Assembly (NCBI RefSeq): GCF_000002425.4
Contig: NC_037275.1
Span: forward strand, 6,342,607-6,406,606
Source of the DNA: Physcomitrium patens
Taxonomy: Eukaryota > Streptophyta > Bryopsida > Funariales > Funariaceae
Length of the DNA stretch: 64,000 nucleotides
Direction: 5' to 3'
The notes under the pieces are model-generated. The model made no database searches, had not been told where the DNA came from, and saw nothing but the letters and a program-made list of their open reading frames with translations. Below are positions 33,278 to 45,893 of this stretch, piece by piece; the stretch's first letter is position 1; each line of letters opens with the position of its first letter. A program made the position numbers and the translations under genes.

Positions 33278-36200
33278 TGTTAAGGACATGGATCTTGAAT
33301 AAAGAAAATCCTCAACACACTATTGTATCACTAAAAAGAACTAGAAAGTCAATCAAACATGATATAATATTGAACTAAAATAGCTATTTTTAAAAACAAG
33401 AAGACTAGAAAGTCTAAAAATAAGACTAAGGACTAAAAAGGCATTAACAAGAATAAAGAAGGTTTTTCTCTTACCTCCATATATACTCTTAACTAAGAAT
33501 TATGTAGCAATGTCTTATAAGACCTCCAAAATGTGTTGACTTTGCAAAACATGTATCTTAACATGCAAGGTAAGTTTTCTATATGTGCACCACATAGTTA
33601 ACTTGTTCCACAAGTTACTAACATCTGATTAACTTGTTGATCAAGTTTCTAATCTATCAATCAATTATAAATACATATAAAATCAAAGCAATGTCTATGA
33701 AGCTTTTAAGAAGTTTCTCAAGAAAATATTATGAAATTTATCTACTTTTATCTACTTCTATATCATCATATAGATATTTACTAGAGTACGTATATATATC
33801 TATGACATTATCTTTTCTTCTAGAGATGAGTTCCACAAGGAGCAGTCATTATGTGTTGATAAAATCCAAGATACAAAAAATTATATCTACCACATACTTT
33901 GATCTTTGTTCTCTTCAAAGATGGTTGATAGGTCTTTTCAACCATTAATAGTATTCTATATTATGGCAAAAAAATCACCCTATTATTTGGTGGTTGTTGA
34001 GGCCTTTGTAACTTCTTTCAAATAAAACATTTGGAAGACCATGATGAGTTGTTCCTACCTCTAATAAAATCACCAAATATCGAAACTCTCTTTCAAGGTT
34101 ATGATACTAAATACGTTATATCTTGCCATTTATTTGAAGAAAGACATGTTATTCTTGAAAATCTTCATTTTGATTACATCATCTTGAAGGTTTTGACAAT
34201 GGCAATGTCTCATCACTAATAACATATCTACAACAATGAATAAGATATTCTAACCTATTTTGGTGCCACCTTAAATCTAAGATATCTTCTATCTTGAATT
34301 CATAATTATTATTCATTTATATAAGAAGAAGTGGCATTTTTCTTCTTCTCAAGATATTTACTATCTTACATGGCTCAAAAAGAGACATATAAAATATAAG
34401 ATGGATCTTTATAGACTCTAGTAGATATAATCGATAAGCAACAAGATTAACTTATTTACTAATAGGAAAAGATCTAAGCTTACAATAGTCTAACTTATCA
34501 CAAGGACAAGTAGTCTTGATATTCCAATAAAGTAACTATATCTTATTACCTATGTTGAATTATAGTTGTTCTTTGCAATAGGCATCTGCATTAATTTTTT
34601 GTTGTTCTTGAGTTCGCTTTAACTACATCTTTAATGTTGCATGTAGTTTTGACAAATAATTTGTCAAATCTTTTGTCGAAAAATTATGAACTTTTAAAAT
34701 GTCAAAAATATCAAATCGTGGATGATAACCATAGTTGGCAAAAAAACATATTTGTTGAGTGGAAGTATATATCAAATTATTGTATATAAACTCTGCCAAT
34801 GGTATAAGAGTGATTAATCATTTTGATAATAATTGATGATACACGTCAAGTACTACTCTAAAATTTGATTTACATGTTTCATTTGCCCATCAATCTGAGG
34901 ATGAAAAGTCAAAAAAAGCTTTATACCTACCTTTAAAATCTTGAAAAGGATCCTCCAAAATCTTGATATAAATTGAGTCTTTCTATCCAATATAATATTT
35001 TTAGGCAATCCAAGATAGCAATAGATGTTGTTAAAAAAATCTTAGCTATTTCTTCACTTTTGATAGATTTTGTACATGGTACAAAATGTGCCATCTTGAT
35101 AAAATAATCTACTAATATAAATATAAAATTATACAAACTTGAGATTGGAAGATTTGTGATAAAATCCATAGAAACGGAAGACCATGGTTGTTCTAGAATA
35201 GGTAATGGCTGAAGAAATCTATAAGGTCGATAGCAAAATATTTTGGATCTTGAACAAATATCACATGGTTGTACAAAGTCTTTGACTGCCTTTCACATTT
35301 GAAGCTACTAAAATTCTTTTGATATTAGCTCCAAAGACTTATTTTATCCAAAATGTTTGGTTGTTGAAAAGTCATGACAAGTTTGAAGAACATGTAATCG
35401 TGCTTCACCTTTTGAAATGTATAATTATCCCTCAAAATAGAATAGGTTATTCTTAAGCTCAAACTTGGAAGTATCATAAGACTTAGAAGAATTATTCTTA
35501 ATATCATCGACAAGAAGATCAAAGGATATACTTGATTGAATTTGCTTGACAAAGGTTGAATTAACAATCAATGGTGATTTTATTGTTCGAAGGTGAAAAT
35601 GCTCCAACTTCAAGAAAATCATTCTTTGTTGATCAAAAGATACATCTTGTTCTTTTGGTATAACTTAAGAACGTCTAGAAAGAGAGTCTAACAAACCTTG
35701 TTATTTTTTGAATCAATAAGCGATCTTGAAATCAAATCTTAATAAAAAACATGCTCCAATAAGCTTAGCGATAATTCAAAATACATGCTGATATGAAATA
35801 CTTGAGGTTCTTTTGATCCATATATATATAGTAATTGGACTTCATGTGTCTTCTAAATAATGGTAGCATTCTTGAAATGAATCCACAATTTCAAAGAGCT
35901 CTTTTTTGAGATTTCATAATTAATCTCAACTATTAAAAAAAATTTAGAATAAAAAGCTATTAGATGGAGTTTATTATCTACTCCCATTTGTGATAATATT
36001 GCACTCAAGACAAAATCTAATGCATTTGTTTCTATAAAAAATACCTTGGAGAAGTCAACATGATATTAGATTAGTACAAAAGTAAATTATTTTTTTAAAA
36101 TATCTTTTTTTATATTATATCATAACTAACCATTTGTTGATAAGTTAGTTTTTTAATAATTCCAAAGAAAATCTATAATCTCCTTTTAAAAATCCATCTT

Positions 36201-38850
36201 CATATCATAATTTTATTATAGCTCTATATCTCTATCTTTAACATATATATAAAGTCTTCGCTCTCAAAATTCCTTTAGTTTACATAAAATATTTATCTTG
36301 TAATTTGTATATATGATAATTGGAATAGAAGCACCTTTTAAATAATGATGCTATTCTTGAAATGAATCCATGATTGCAAGAAGCTCTTTGTCATGGATCT
36401 CATAGTTAATTTCAACTATACAATTTTTTTTTGTAGTAGAAAGCTACTAGGGCGAACTTATCATCTACTTCTATTTATGAAAAAATCACACCTATAGCAA
36501 AGTTTGATGCATTTTTTTTCATAAAAAATACCTTAGAAAAGTCAAAGCAATATAAAATTAGTACAAAAATAAATGATATCTTTAAGACTTCAAAAGATGC
36601 TTCAACTTCTTTGCTCTACTCAAGTTTGTCTTTATATGTGATACATATAAGAAGAGTTGCAACTTGAAAAAAATTCTTAATGAAGATCCAATAATAATTT
36701 ATAAATCCCAAAAAATATTGTATATCTTTGACTATTTTAGAGATTTTCCGATCCATGATAGTTTGGACCTTCTTAAGATCCATCATAAGGCAATCATTTG
36801 AAATGATGTATCTTAAAAAATAAACTTCAATAATAAAAAATTCACACTTTTTTACTTTGATATATAATCCTACATCTCTTAATTTTTATAACATGTAATG
36901 AATATAAAGTTGATATTCCTCTATGTTCTTAGAATAAATTAAGATGTTATTCAAATAACAAATGACAAAACCATCAAAAAACTCACAAAAGATATCATTC
37001 ATTAAATATTGAAAAAAAATTATATATTTTTGAGTCCAAATGGCATAACATTATATTCAAAATATCCATATTTGGTTCAAAATATAATTTTTTATTCATC
37101 TCTTTCTTTAATGCATATCAAGTTGTATGTTCTTTGTAGATCTATTTTCATTTAAATCTTTGTTTTATTGAGTTGGTCAAAAAGTCATGGCAATAGCTTT
37201 TAAGTTTATAAATTTAAACTTAGAAGCTATTGCCATGACTTGATTTATATCCCTTCAACGAAATCTTTGTTCTTAACATCTTTTAAAGAATTGATTATCG
37301 CATGCAATGGCATAAGCAATAAATTACTCCAATGAATCTGATCTTGACATTGTCAATAATGAATCTTAGACATTATTTTTTAATACATATCAAAATTCAT
37401 TAATAAGGGCCTTGTCATTCCAATCTACGTTGCAAGCAAGGTTTTTGAATTCAGTAGTATGTATGGTAGCTAAATGTGATCCTTCTTATAAAGATATAAG
37501 TTTGATCTCTACTATCTTTTTTTAATTATTTTCTCCAAATATGGTTGTGAAGACTTTCAAAAATGAATTTAAATCATAAAGTAGTTATAAATCTTTTTTC
37601 ATTAAAGATATAAATCAAGAGAGAGTATTGTCAAAGAAAAATGTTCTTATAAATCTAACTGGAGTAAATCCAATTGGAATAAATCCATCAAGGTATTGAA
37701 AAAAAATGTAATTTTAAATAGAGCTTTATTTGTTGTAAAAATCTTTAAAACTTTAATCTTATTCCATCAAAATTCTTTGATATATTTATCTTTGCCTCTC
37801 TCATACTTATAGTAGCAAGACTTCTCAAATTTAATTGTGAATTTGATCTATTTGCTTCTTTCAATTATATAACTTCTTGGTGTAGACTTTGAACTTGATT
37901 GTTGATATCTTCTATAGGCATTAGAATACTACCTCTATGATTGACATTAAAGATATTTGAGATTTCTATCTAAAAGTATTAACAAGCTTTTGAAGATCTA
38001 TAATGGTCACAAATCTATTTTCACTTCTACTAAAAAAAGTATTCATAATTTATCTTTCTATAGACAACTTAAAATAAATCTTTGAATAAAATTAGAAGAT
38101 AGTAATCCAGAACTTCTAATACCAAATAAAAATTCCTACAAAGAGAGGTAGTCTACTCTCTTTAAGGAAAAAATCACTATTAAGATATTGAAATATTAGA
38201 TTCAAGGTGGATATTCTATAACCTTCAAAACATAAAAATAGAAGTGGGATATTCTATTCATGTGTCTAAAAATAAAATAAGAACAATGAATTAGCTCTCT
38301 TATCAAATTATCAAGGACATCAATCTCAAAGAATTAAAAGATCAATACATTCTTGTATTATTTGAAAAGATTGAAGAGTTTTAAAGATGGTGTAATATTA
38401 AATTAGAATAGCTATTGCCAAAGACAAGAAAATTAGAAAGTCTTGAAACAAGAGTAAAGACTAAAAAGGCATTGAAAAGAGAGTAAAAAAGGCTTCACTC
38501 TTAGCTTTATATATATCTAATTAATTAATTAATTAGAAGCTATATGGAAACATTCTATAAGACCTCGAACACATCTTTAATTTGCAAGATACATGTCTTA
38601 ACTTGCAAAAAAAGTTTCTTATATGTGTGCTATATTATTAGCTTGTGCCACAAGCTACCAACATATACAACATATACCTAACTTGTTGGCCAAGTTTTTA
38701 ACCTATCAATCACTTATAAAAACATATAAAGATGAAATCGCATCTATAAAGCTTTTAAGAAGCTTTTCTACAAGATATTATCAAACAACTTACTTTTATT
38801 TATTGATAATATTTAGGTAATTATTAGAATAAATATATAAATCTGTAATA
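33278..38850 (-). mobile_element. Decayed chromovirus copy 2, antisense, both LTRs
   Basis: LTRs lie at 33278-33807 (3' LTR) and about 38309-38850 (5' LTR). Between them, on the minus strand, are the third ORF (about 34290-33830), chromodomain and integrase (34933-35169 gives MDFITNLP and MAHFVPCTKSI), RNase H, RT and gag remnants, all matching the near-intact element. Both RNase H Asp codons changed in the intact copy are still GAT/GAC here. Decay is C-to-T/G-to-A. The right side joins a truncated sense LTR, so a rearrangement followed insertion. Confidence 0.88.
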
Positions 38851-41490
38851 CCTAGTTAAATAGTATATATAGAAGGTAAGAATGAAGCCTTCTTCATTCT
38901 TGTCAACACCTTTTTAGTTCATAGTCTTGTTTCAAGACTTTTTAATCTTATTTTATTTAGCAATAGCCATTTGAATTTTAATACTATATTAATTTTAAAT
39001 AAATATCTATTCTTTCTAAGTGAATCAAGAGTATATTGAATTTTTGATTTTACAAGATTCATATCCTTGACAAATGCATTCATTTCTATAAGAAAAACTT
39101 TAGAAAAGCTGATACAATATAAGATTAGTGTTATAAAATCTTATATTGTATCAACTTTTCTAAGGTATTTCTTATGGTCAATAAAGGTCGTCTTTAAATT
39201 TTCAAATGTTATTTCAACTTCTTTATTTTACTCAATTTTTTCTTTAAAAGTCAAATAAATAAGTAAAGTTATAACTTTAAAAAAAACAATCTTGATAAAA
39301 TTTTGATAATACTTAGTAATTTTTTAAAAAAAAACATTAGATATCTTTTATTATTTTTGAGATCTTTTAATCCATGATAATTTGGAATTTTTTAGGATCT
39401 ATCATAAGGCCATGATTTGAAATGATGTATCCTAAGAAATCAACTTAAGTAGTATAAAATAAAAACCTTTTCATCTTAGCATATAATCTTACAATTTTAA
39501 GTTTTTATAATATATATCTAATATAAAGTTTATAATTTTTATATTTTTAGAAAAAAAAATAATATATTTATCTAAAAATTCTTTTAAAATATCATTTATT
39601 AGATATTAAAAAGTAATTGGTATATTTGTGAGTTTAAAAGGCATGGTATTGTATTCAAAATGTCTATATTTAGTTTGAAATGTAATCTTTTATTTATCTC
39701 TTTTTTTAATATGTACCAAATTGTATGCTATTTATAAATCTATTTTGTATAGATGTTAGCTTAATTCAATTGATTAAGAAGACTTGATATCAACGTAGAG
39801 GATATTTATTCTTATTGGTAATTTTATTGAGCCTTCAATAATCCATACACATTTGCAATGATTCATCTTTTTTCTTTACAAACAAAATAGGTGCTCTTAT
39901 TGGAGATTTCAAATAGCATTTGAAGATCTTAGTTAGGTATTTAAGAAATCTAATCTATTTAAAGATAATACTTATTTGGTCACAATAAATCTAAAAATAA
40001 CTAGATTAAAAAGGATTCTTGTAATATTGAATATCATTAAGCTATTATGACCATTTATTGCTTTATTTATAGGAAGGATTTTATAGATAACATCTCCAAA
40101 AGACAATAGACAACTATCTATGATTTTTATATCCATAGGTTTGATTTTTTTTTACTAAAGGTGTTTTAACAAAGTCTTCATCTCAAAAAACATATTAAGG
40201 CTTTTAAACTAGCAAGACAAAGGTTTTGTAATTTTTAGATCTTAAATAAACATCTGTTGTAAAACAAAAAAAAAAAATCTTAAAAAAGAGTAGGATCTTC
40301 ATTGGGCATTGTATAAGATTCAAGGTGCACAATTCTTATTGTAGCTAGACAAACACGTTTTTTTATATATTGTCTTTTTTGACAACTACACATTTCATTT
40401 TGTTTTTGTCTTGCTTCTTTGGACAATTTTGAGTAGTTTATTTAGATTCTTCTCAATATAAATGGAGTTCTTGACAATGTCAATTCTTTTCTTATTTACT
40501 AAGAAGTTTGAAACATATTATAATACTTTGTATGACTTACTTTTTTAAATATATGTGTTAAATAGACATTGGTGTTGCCATAGAATTGCAAAAACGTTGA
40601 GGCTTATTTATGCAATTATTAAAATTGACATTTAAAAAGACAATTGTTTTACTTTACATGAAAGTCAATTATTTAAATCAATGATCAAATAAGTTCAACA
40701 TCAATTTCTTTATTTTATATTATAATCAATAAAGAAATTGGTTGGTGAATGCATTATCATTTTATTTAATATCAATCATAAGTTGTCAAAATTACAAAAC
40801 ATATAGTATTATAGATTGATTGCCTTAATGCAATGTACAAATTTTTTTAGTTGTAAGATAAATTGCATTATATTTTACATACATGGATTGAAACTTTATC
40901 AAAAAATCCTCCAAATTATTCAATATTGGATCATATCATTGAAGAAAAATTAAAAATGATGATAAAATAGAACTTAAAAGTAGTCCTCTAATAAACTTGA
41001 CTTACAATCCTAAAATTGAATAACTTTGAGATTGAAGTTTAATGACCAATTATACTTAATTGATGAATCTAATTTCATTTACAATATTATAAGTGCACTA
41101 TATGTTTAAATGTTCTATTTATTTAATTATAATATGATAAATACACTCTTGTCAATTTGTTAAGGACAAAAATTTTAAAAACTATAATAGATTTTATTAC
41201 TAAGAAACTATAAATTCTTCAAAATTAGAATAAAAGCAAGAAAGTTAATGATGTGAATGAGAAAGGTCTCACTCTTGCCTCTATATATATTATTTAACAA
41301 GAAATTATACAGCAACATTTTATAGGACCTCCACCACTTATCAAATTTATAAAAAACATATTTAACTTAAAAGACAAGTTATATATATATATGCACCACA
41401 TGACCAACTTGTACTACAAATAGCCAACATGTGCAAAATATAACAACCTTGTTGGCCAAGTTTTTAACCTATCAATCATTGATAGATACA
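38851..41490 (-). mobile_element. Rearranged chromovirus fragments (copy 3)
   Basis: A truncated sense LTR (38851-39071) is followed by antisense pol and gag remnants (39071-40480, including a reversed zinc-knuckle match near 40395-40460) and a partial antisense 5' LTR (41158-41490). The primer-site equivalent at 41155-41145 reads TTGACAAGAGT, identical to that of the near-intact element. Parts between 40500 and 41140 align poorly. Confidence 0.7.
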
Positions 41491-42551
41491 CATAGATTCA
41501 AAAAATAAACTCTCTTATAAATCTAAAAATATACTCAATATCAAAAATAAAAAATACACTCTCTTATTTCAAAATATCAATGAACACATCTATTTAACTT
41601 TTATAAAATGTTGAGTTGCAATTTCAAAAGATATCAATCAATTTTGTGCAATTTTGATGCAACTTAGATTATACAAAAAAGATAGAAAATATCTAAAATC
41701 CAATTTCCCTTCATCTCATATTGTAGTGCAACCCTCATCCAAAAGGACATCTTCCTATTAATACAACTCTTGCTGAGTTGAATATAACTTCTTGATGACA
41801 AATGGCACACTCCTTCTGAACCGAAAATTACTAAATAAATAGATAACTACATACACCTCAGTCATGATAAATATTGATATCGTCCTCAATGTTTCGGTAC
41901 TACACCATGGCTCCACTGGTCCGCCAATCATTCAGCCACATTAAGCTAGGTTGATGAGCCATTCCAACATTGTAAAAAGAGACGATTGCAGGTTTTTGAT
42001 GTTCGTCACCCGAGTGTTTCTCCAACTTAGACATCAATGCCTTGGATCTTTATATGTGACACCTGATTGGAAAATCCCGGAATACAGATCATGCCCAATG
42101 CAAATTAACCATTTGAAATACACGTCCTTTGCCATGCACTTCAAGTTCAATCCTCCTATGGTGGATAAAAGTTTCCGGAGCCTCAATTTCTCAACTAGGA
42201 AATTTCCAGCTACAACACTGAACTAAAAAATTAAACCACTCATACCAGACACACAAGAAATCTTGTTCTGTAAGTGTGTGATACGAGCAACATTAATGCT
42301 TCTCGTCACAGGTAAAGAAAACTCTCTGACCTGTTAATTTCGATCACAGGTCCCATCGCTAAAGTATCACATAAATATTCTAAGTTGCTCACTAACCAAG
42401 GATTGAGCGCACCAAAACATACTCATCACGATTCTGGAAGAAGAACAGCTTTCAAAAGACTGAAAACGAGTTCATTAACACACTATTCCAGTCATTGCGC
42501 CCCCTTCGAACTCCGAAAACTATCCATGATTTCTGCCCCAATACTAGAATG
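41490..42551 (-). other. Downstream flank / 3' UTR of the two-TM gene
   Basis: From about 41.7 kb sequence becomes GC-moderate and undecayed. On the minus strand this is downstream of the gene at 42995-42552. The plus-strand ORF at 41951-42226 lies in the part duplicated at 27350-27612, and there it is full of stops, so it is not supported as coding. Confidence 0.45.
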
Positions 42552-42995
42552 TTATGCATCAGCATTGCTAGGTTTTCCATTTACGTTGTCATTTGGAGCC
42601 GGCACGGTCGACGGCATAGAACTCTCCATTGAGGACACTTTTCCAACAGTCGCATCCAACCTTCTCTTGTGGCCTTTTGCTCGCTTATCTGTACCCGCTG
42701 ATACTTCTTCCAATGGATTCAGATCCGGAATCAATTCTCCCTCACCTACTCTACAATTTCCACCTGTTAATGATACAGGAGCAAAGGGGCCAATAAATAA
42801 AGAGAGAGAGAGCCAGAGGCATAGAAATCGAAGCGTCCCCATCTGGAACCACGAGAGAGCCAGGAGAAGAACTCCAACGCTTGAACAGACCCCAATAAGC
42901 ACATGGTTGAGCTCCTTTTCTTCAACTTCGGATTCCAGAGGTCCAGACTGGAGTTGAAACCTCGGCTTTACATCATCTATAATGTCGAAATCCAT
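42552..42995 (-). CDS. Small two-TM protein, plant-type, unknown function
   Basis: ATG at 42995 gives a 147-residue product. The acidic N-terminus (MDFDIIDDVKPRF, then ESEVEEKEL) is followed by two adjacent hydrophobic segments at about residues 30-47 and 55-70 (VLIGVCSSVGVLLLALSWF and FLCLWLSLSLFIGPF). A Gly/Glu-rich stretch (TGGNCRVGEGELIPDLNP) and a polar, Ser-rich C-terminus follow. I cannot name the family. Both terminal regions are probably on the same side of a membrane as a hairpin. A likely 5'-UTR intron ends just upstream (acceptor CTTTCAG at about 43027). The overlapping plus-strand frame at 42385-42957 is judged a shadow. Confidence 0.7.
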   Translation of the reverse strand: MDFDIIDDVKPRFQLQSGPLESEVEEKELNHVLIGVCSSVGVLLLALSWFQMGTLRFLCLWLSLSLFIGPFAPVSLTGGNCRVGEGELIPDLNPLEEVSAGTDKRAKGHKRRLDATVGKVSSMESSMPSTVPAPNDNVNGKPSNADA

Positions 42996-43019
42996 CTTCA
43001 GTTATGTTATGAATACAAC

Positions 43020-43900
43020 CAAATATCTGAAAGCAGAGGTAAGATAGGAGAGTCAATAAAAGAGTAGATAACACAAATACGTCAAACTTCAATAACAACA
43101 GATGCTACAAGCGCGAATGTGCTATAAGACATTCTTCTCAAGCCTCCGAACTCCAGAAAAATATTCAATGCGTGCCGCAAAAAAAGAATCTGAACAGAGA
43201 ACGACTGAGGCTTCTAGTAAGTCTAGAAAACCCTAACAAAACCAGCAGAATAATCAACGCTGCTTTGAACATTTTTACAATTAACGATATTTATCGTGCA
43301 ATAGATCCTTGGAATGTAGCACCACATCCTGCTGCAACAGATAAATGAGAAGCAGAAACTTTCCTACTCATATCTTACTTTCAAAGACAAACTTGTGCTA
43401 GCATTACCGCTCAATTCAAGCCAACATTCCTCGCTCGTTTCCAAAAGAGACATTGGACGAATCACGGTAAAGTCGGGGGACTGAACACAGCGAGCGGCTA
43501 CGAGATCTCTGAAAATTTACCAATGCTAGGTCAAAAAGAGCTCTGCAGAGCACTATCACAGAATGCAGTGCGCGTTCGCCTCCAGGGCAGTCACGAAATC
43601 CCGTAGGCGACCATCTTCTCCCCGACCGAACAACCCCGAAGTAAGAGAAAACCCGGAAAAGCGCCGATCCACCGTTACGACCTCATCGCAGCCCCCAAGT
43701 GCCTCAGAATTCAACCACGCCAGCGCCGGAGGAGATCCGCAGCTCACGAAGACTAAGCTCTGCCGACGACGCGTCGACTAAAAGCTTCCGTCACGAGCAA
43801 CAGCTGACTCGGATACGGCGGACGCAAATGCGACAATGGAGGATGAGAAGCGATGGGGTGATAAGCCCGACTCAAGTCGGATCATAGGTGTGAGCCACTG
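43020..43900 (-). promoter_or_regulatory. 5' UTR, intron and promoter region of the two-TM gene
   Basis: On the minus strand, TGCTTTCAG (ending at 43027) is a good acceptor 31 nt before the ATG, and ATTG|GTAAATTTTC near 43520 is a plausible donor, giving a 5'-UTR intron of about 0.5 kb. The 43.5-43.87 kb part is the most GC-rich DNA nearby and probably holds the first exon and promoter. Transcript evidence is lacking. Confidence 0.4.
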
Positions 43901-45100
43901 CACTGCAATGGATGATACCCGGATTCATCCCAGTGTGTACAGAGGGTATATATCTATCTTCACATAGGGTATAAACCGTCACGGATTTCAGGGTATATAA
44001 ATTCCGAGTACCGTGGCCGGGATAATTCACAAGCGGTGTCCACACCAATGCCCGGTATCCATTGTAATCTGAGTGTAAACCCATAACGTCTATTAATCAA
44101 TTAAAATAATAATGTTAATCAACCCCTAATTTTTCCTGTTTGAACCTGTCTTTAAAATAGACTTTTATCCTCACAAAGCGTCAGAAGAATGAAAAATAAA
44201 TAAATAATTGTTCGTGTTTAATCATTGGCAGACGTGTGCTCGTACATGTCTCATATTCTTTGTTAATGAATGGAAAATGTTATTTATTTTTCACAATGCA
44301 AGTTTAAACGGCTTCCTTAATTTTAATATAATTGCGTAGTATGTTTCATGAATTTCTAGGTTGGTGGTTTGACAGACAAAACGTCTGTGTTTCAAATGTT
44401 TACATTGTTTTCCATATTTCCAATGTTAAATATTTATGTTTTTGAAGTTCAAACCTTAAATTGAATACTTAATGTTTAATTATAAATCCATGTCTAACTA
44501 TTTCAAATTTTAATTTATTTAAATAAAATCATTATATGTATATATATATATATATATATATTTGTAATGAACATGGCATAGCATCCAAATCCTAAATCTT
44601 TATGTTTGGTGAGTAAATGTAATATTGATTTGATTTTTTTGATATATATATATATAGATATATATATATTTGATATATCATCATCATCGTCACAGATTTC
44701 TTTTATGTCTGCTAGACTGAACAACAAAATAACCACGAATGCTTAATACTTAAGCTTTAACCAATTTAAAACAAATCAACTACATTTTCTCTTTGTATTG
44801 ATTTTGGATTGACGATTCTATGTAAATTTTTGTAAAAGGACTCATTACAACAAGTAATAGCATATAAGAAAAGTATATTCCATTTATTTTTTCATGTGAA
44901 TTTATTAATTTTACCCTTCAATCAACTGTATTCATCTTCAAAACATTATTTCTAATGGTTGTTTTGGGTTAGTTCCTTCAAAACGAATTTTTTCTTTTTT
45001 CTTTTTTCCTTTCTCCTTTTTCTATTTTACCAAAAGAATAACAATAAGTGTGAAGGTTAAGTAATATTTAACATTTCTTGTATTTTTGGTCCTTAACATA
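43900..45100. other. Intergenic DNA with GGTATA repeats and AT tracts
   Basis: Three AGGGTATA motifs occur at about 43942, 43967 and 43989. CAATGGAT...ACCCGG at 43909-43925 is roughly mirrored by CCCGGTATCCATTG at 44050-44063. (TA)n tracts lie at 44536-44561 and 44643-44668. No gene is supported. Confidence 0.4.
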
Positions 45101-45150
45101 GACAACATTTTACATGCTAAATTCTTCAAAAAGAATCTATATTAACTCAT

Positions 45151-45861
45151 CTATGAATTTTTGAACTCATTTGCATCAATCTCTGTGAGTTCTTGTACCA
45201 ACAGTGAGCTATTTTTAACCTTTTTAAGAACCATGTCTTTGCAGCTTTTCTTAATAATCTTTTTAGGGTGAATGGCATTATGAACATGGGGTTTTCTAAC
45301 AATGGGACAAGGAAACAATCCAATTGTTCTTCTACCTCTACCAAAAAGCCCATTTTTTCCATGTATTTTAATCCGCTTTCCTTTATCCCGTTCTTCCATG
45401 GTTTCTTGTGTCAAAGGTGCACATTCCATGTTCCCATCCAACACCTCATTTTCAATAGAAACTTGCGAGCCTTGCTTTGACACCATCCTTTGCATGCCAT
45501 TAGGGTTTATTTGAGAATTCCATTTCTTTGATTCTTTTGGATGCTTTGTTGGCAATGGTTGATAAGATGACAGTGTCAAGAGCTTAGGGGGCATGGCTTC
45601 CCACATGAGTTGAGGATGGATACGACCATCCCAATCTTTTGGTGGAAATATAAAGTTTGGACCAAAATTGAATTGTACACAACATTTTACTTCTGGTGAT
45701 GGTAGTGTGAACATGGATGCTGCGGGAAAATATTCTCCACCATATATATCTTTATATGCAATGCCTTGACATATACCATTTTTGAAGAAAGAAATCTCAC
45801 TTCCTATGCTCCGACAAATTTATATTAATTCCTTGTGTTAGGTTTTTGAATTCAAGATGAT

Positions 45862-45893
<32 letters not shown>

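Noticed and set aside
41951..42226. 91-codon plus-strand ORF
   Set aside because: The duplicated copy at 27350-27612 shows no frame preservation, and the region is downstream of the minus-strand gene, so it is probably 3' UTR.
42385..42957. 190-codon plus-strand ORF
   Set aside because: It is the antisense shadow of the two-TM protein gene. It lacks domains, and the minus frame has the more protein-like pattern and a fitting 5' splice acceptor.
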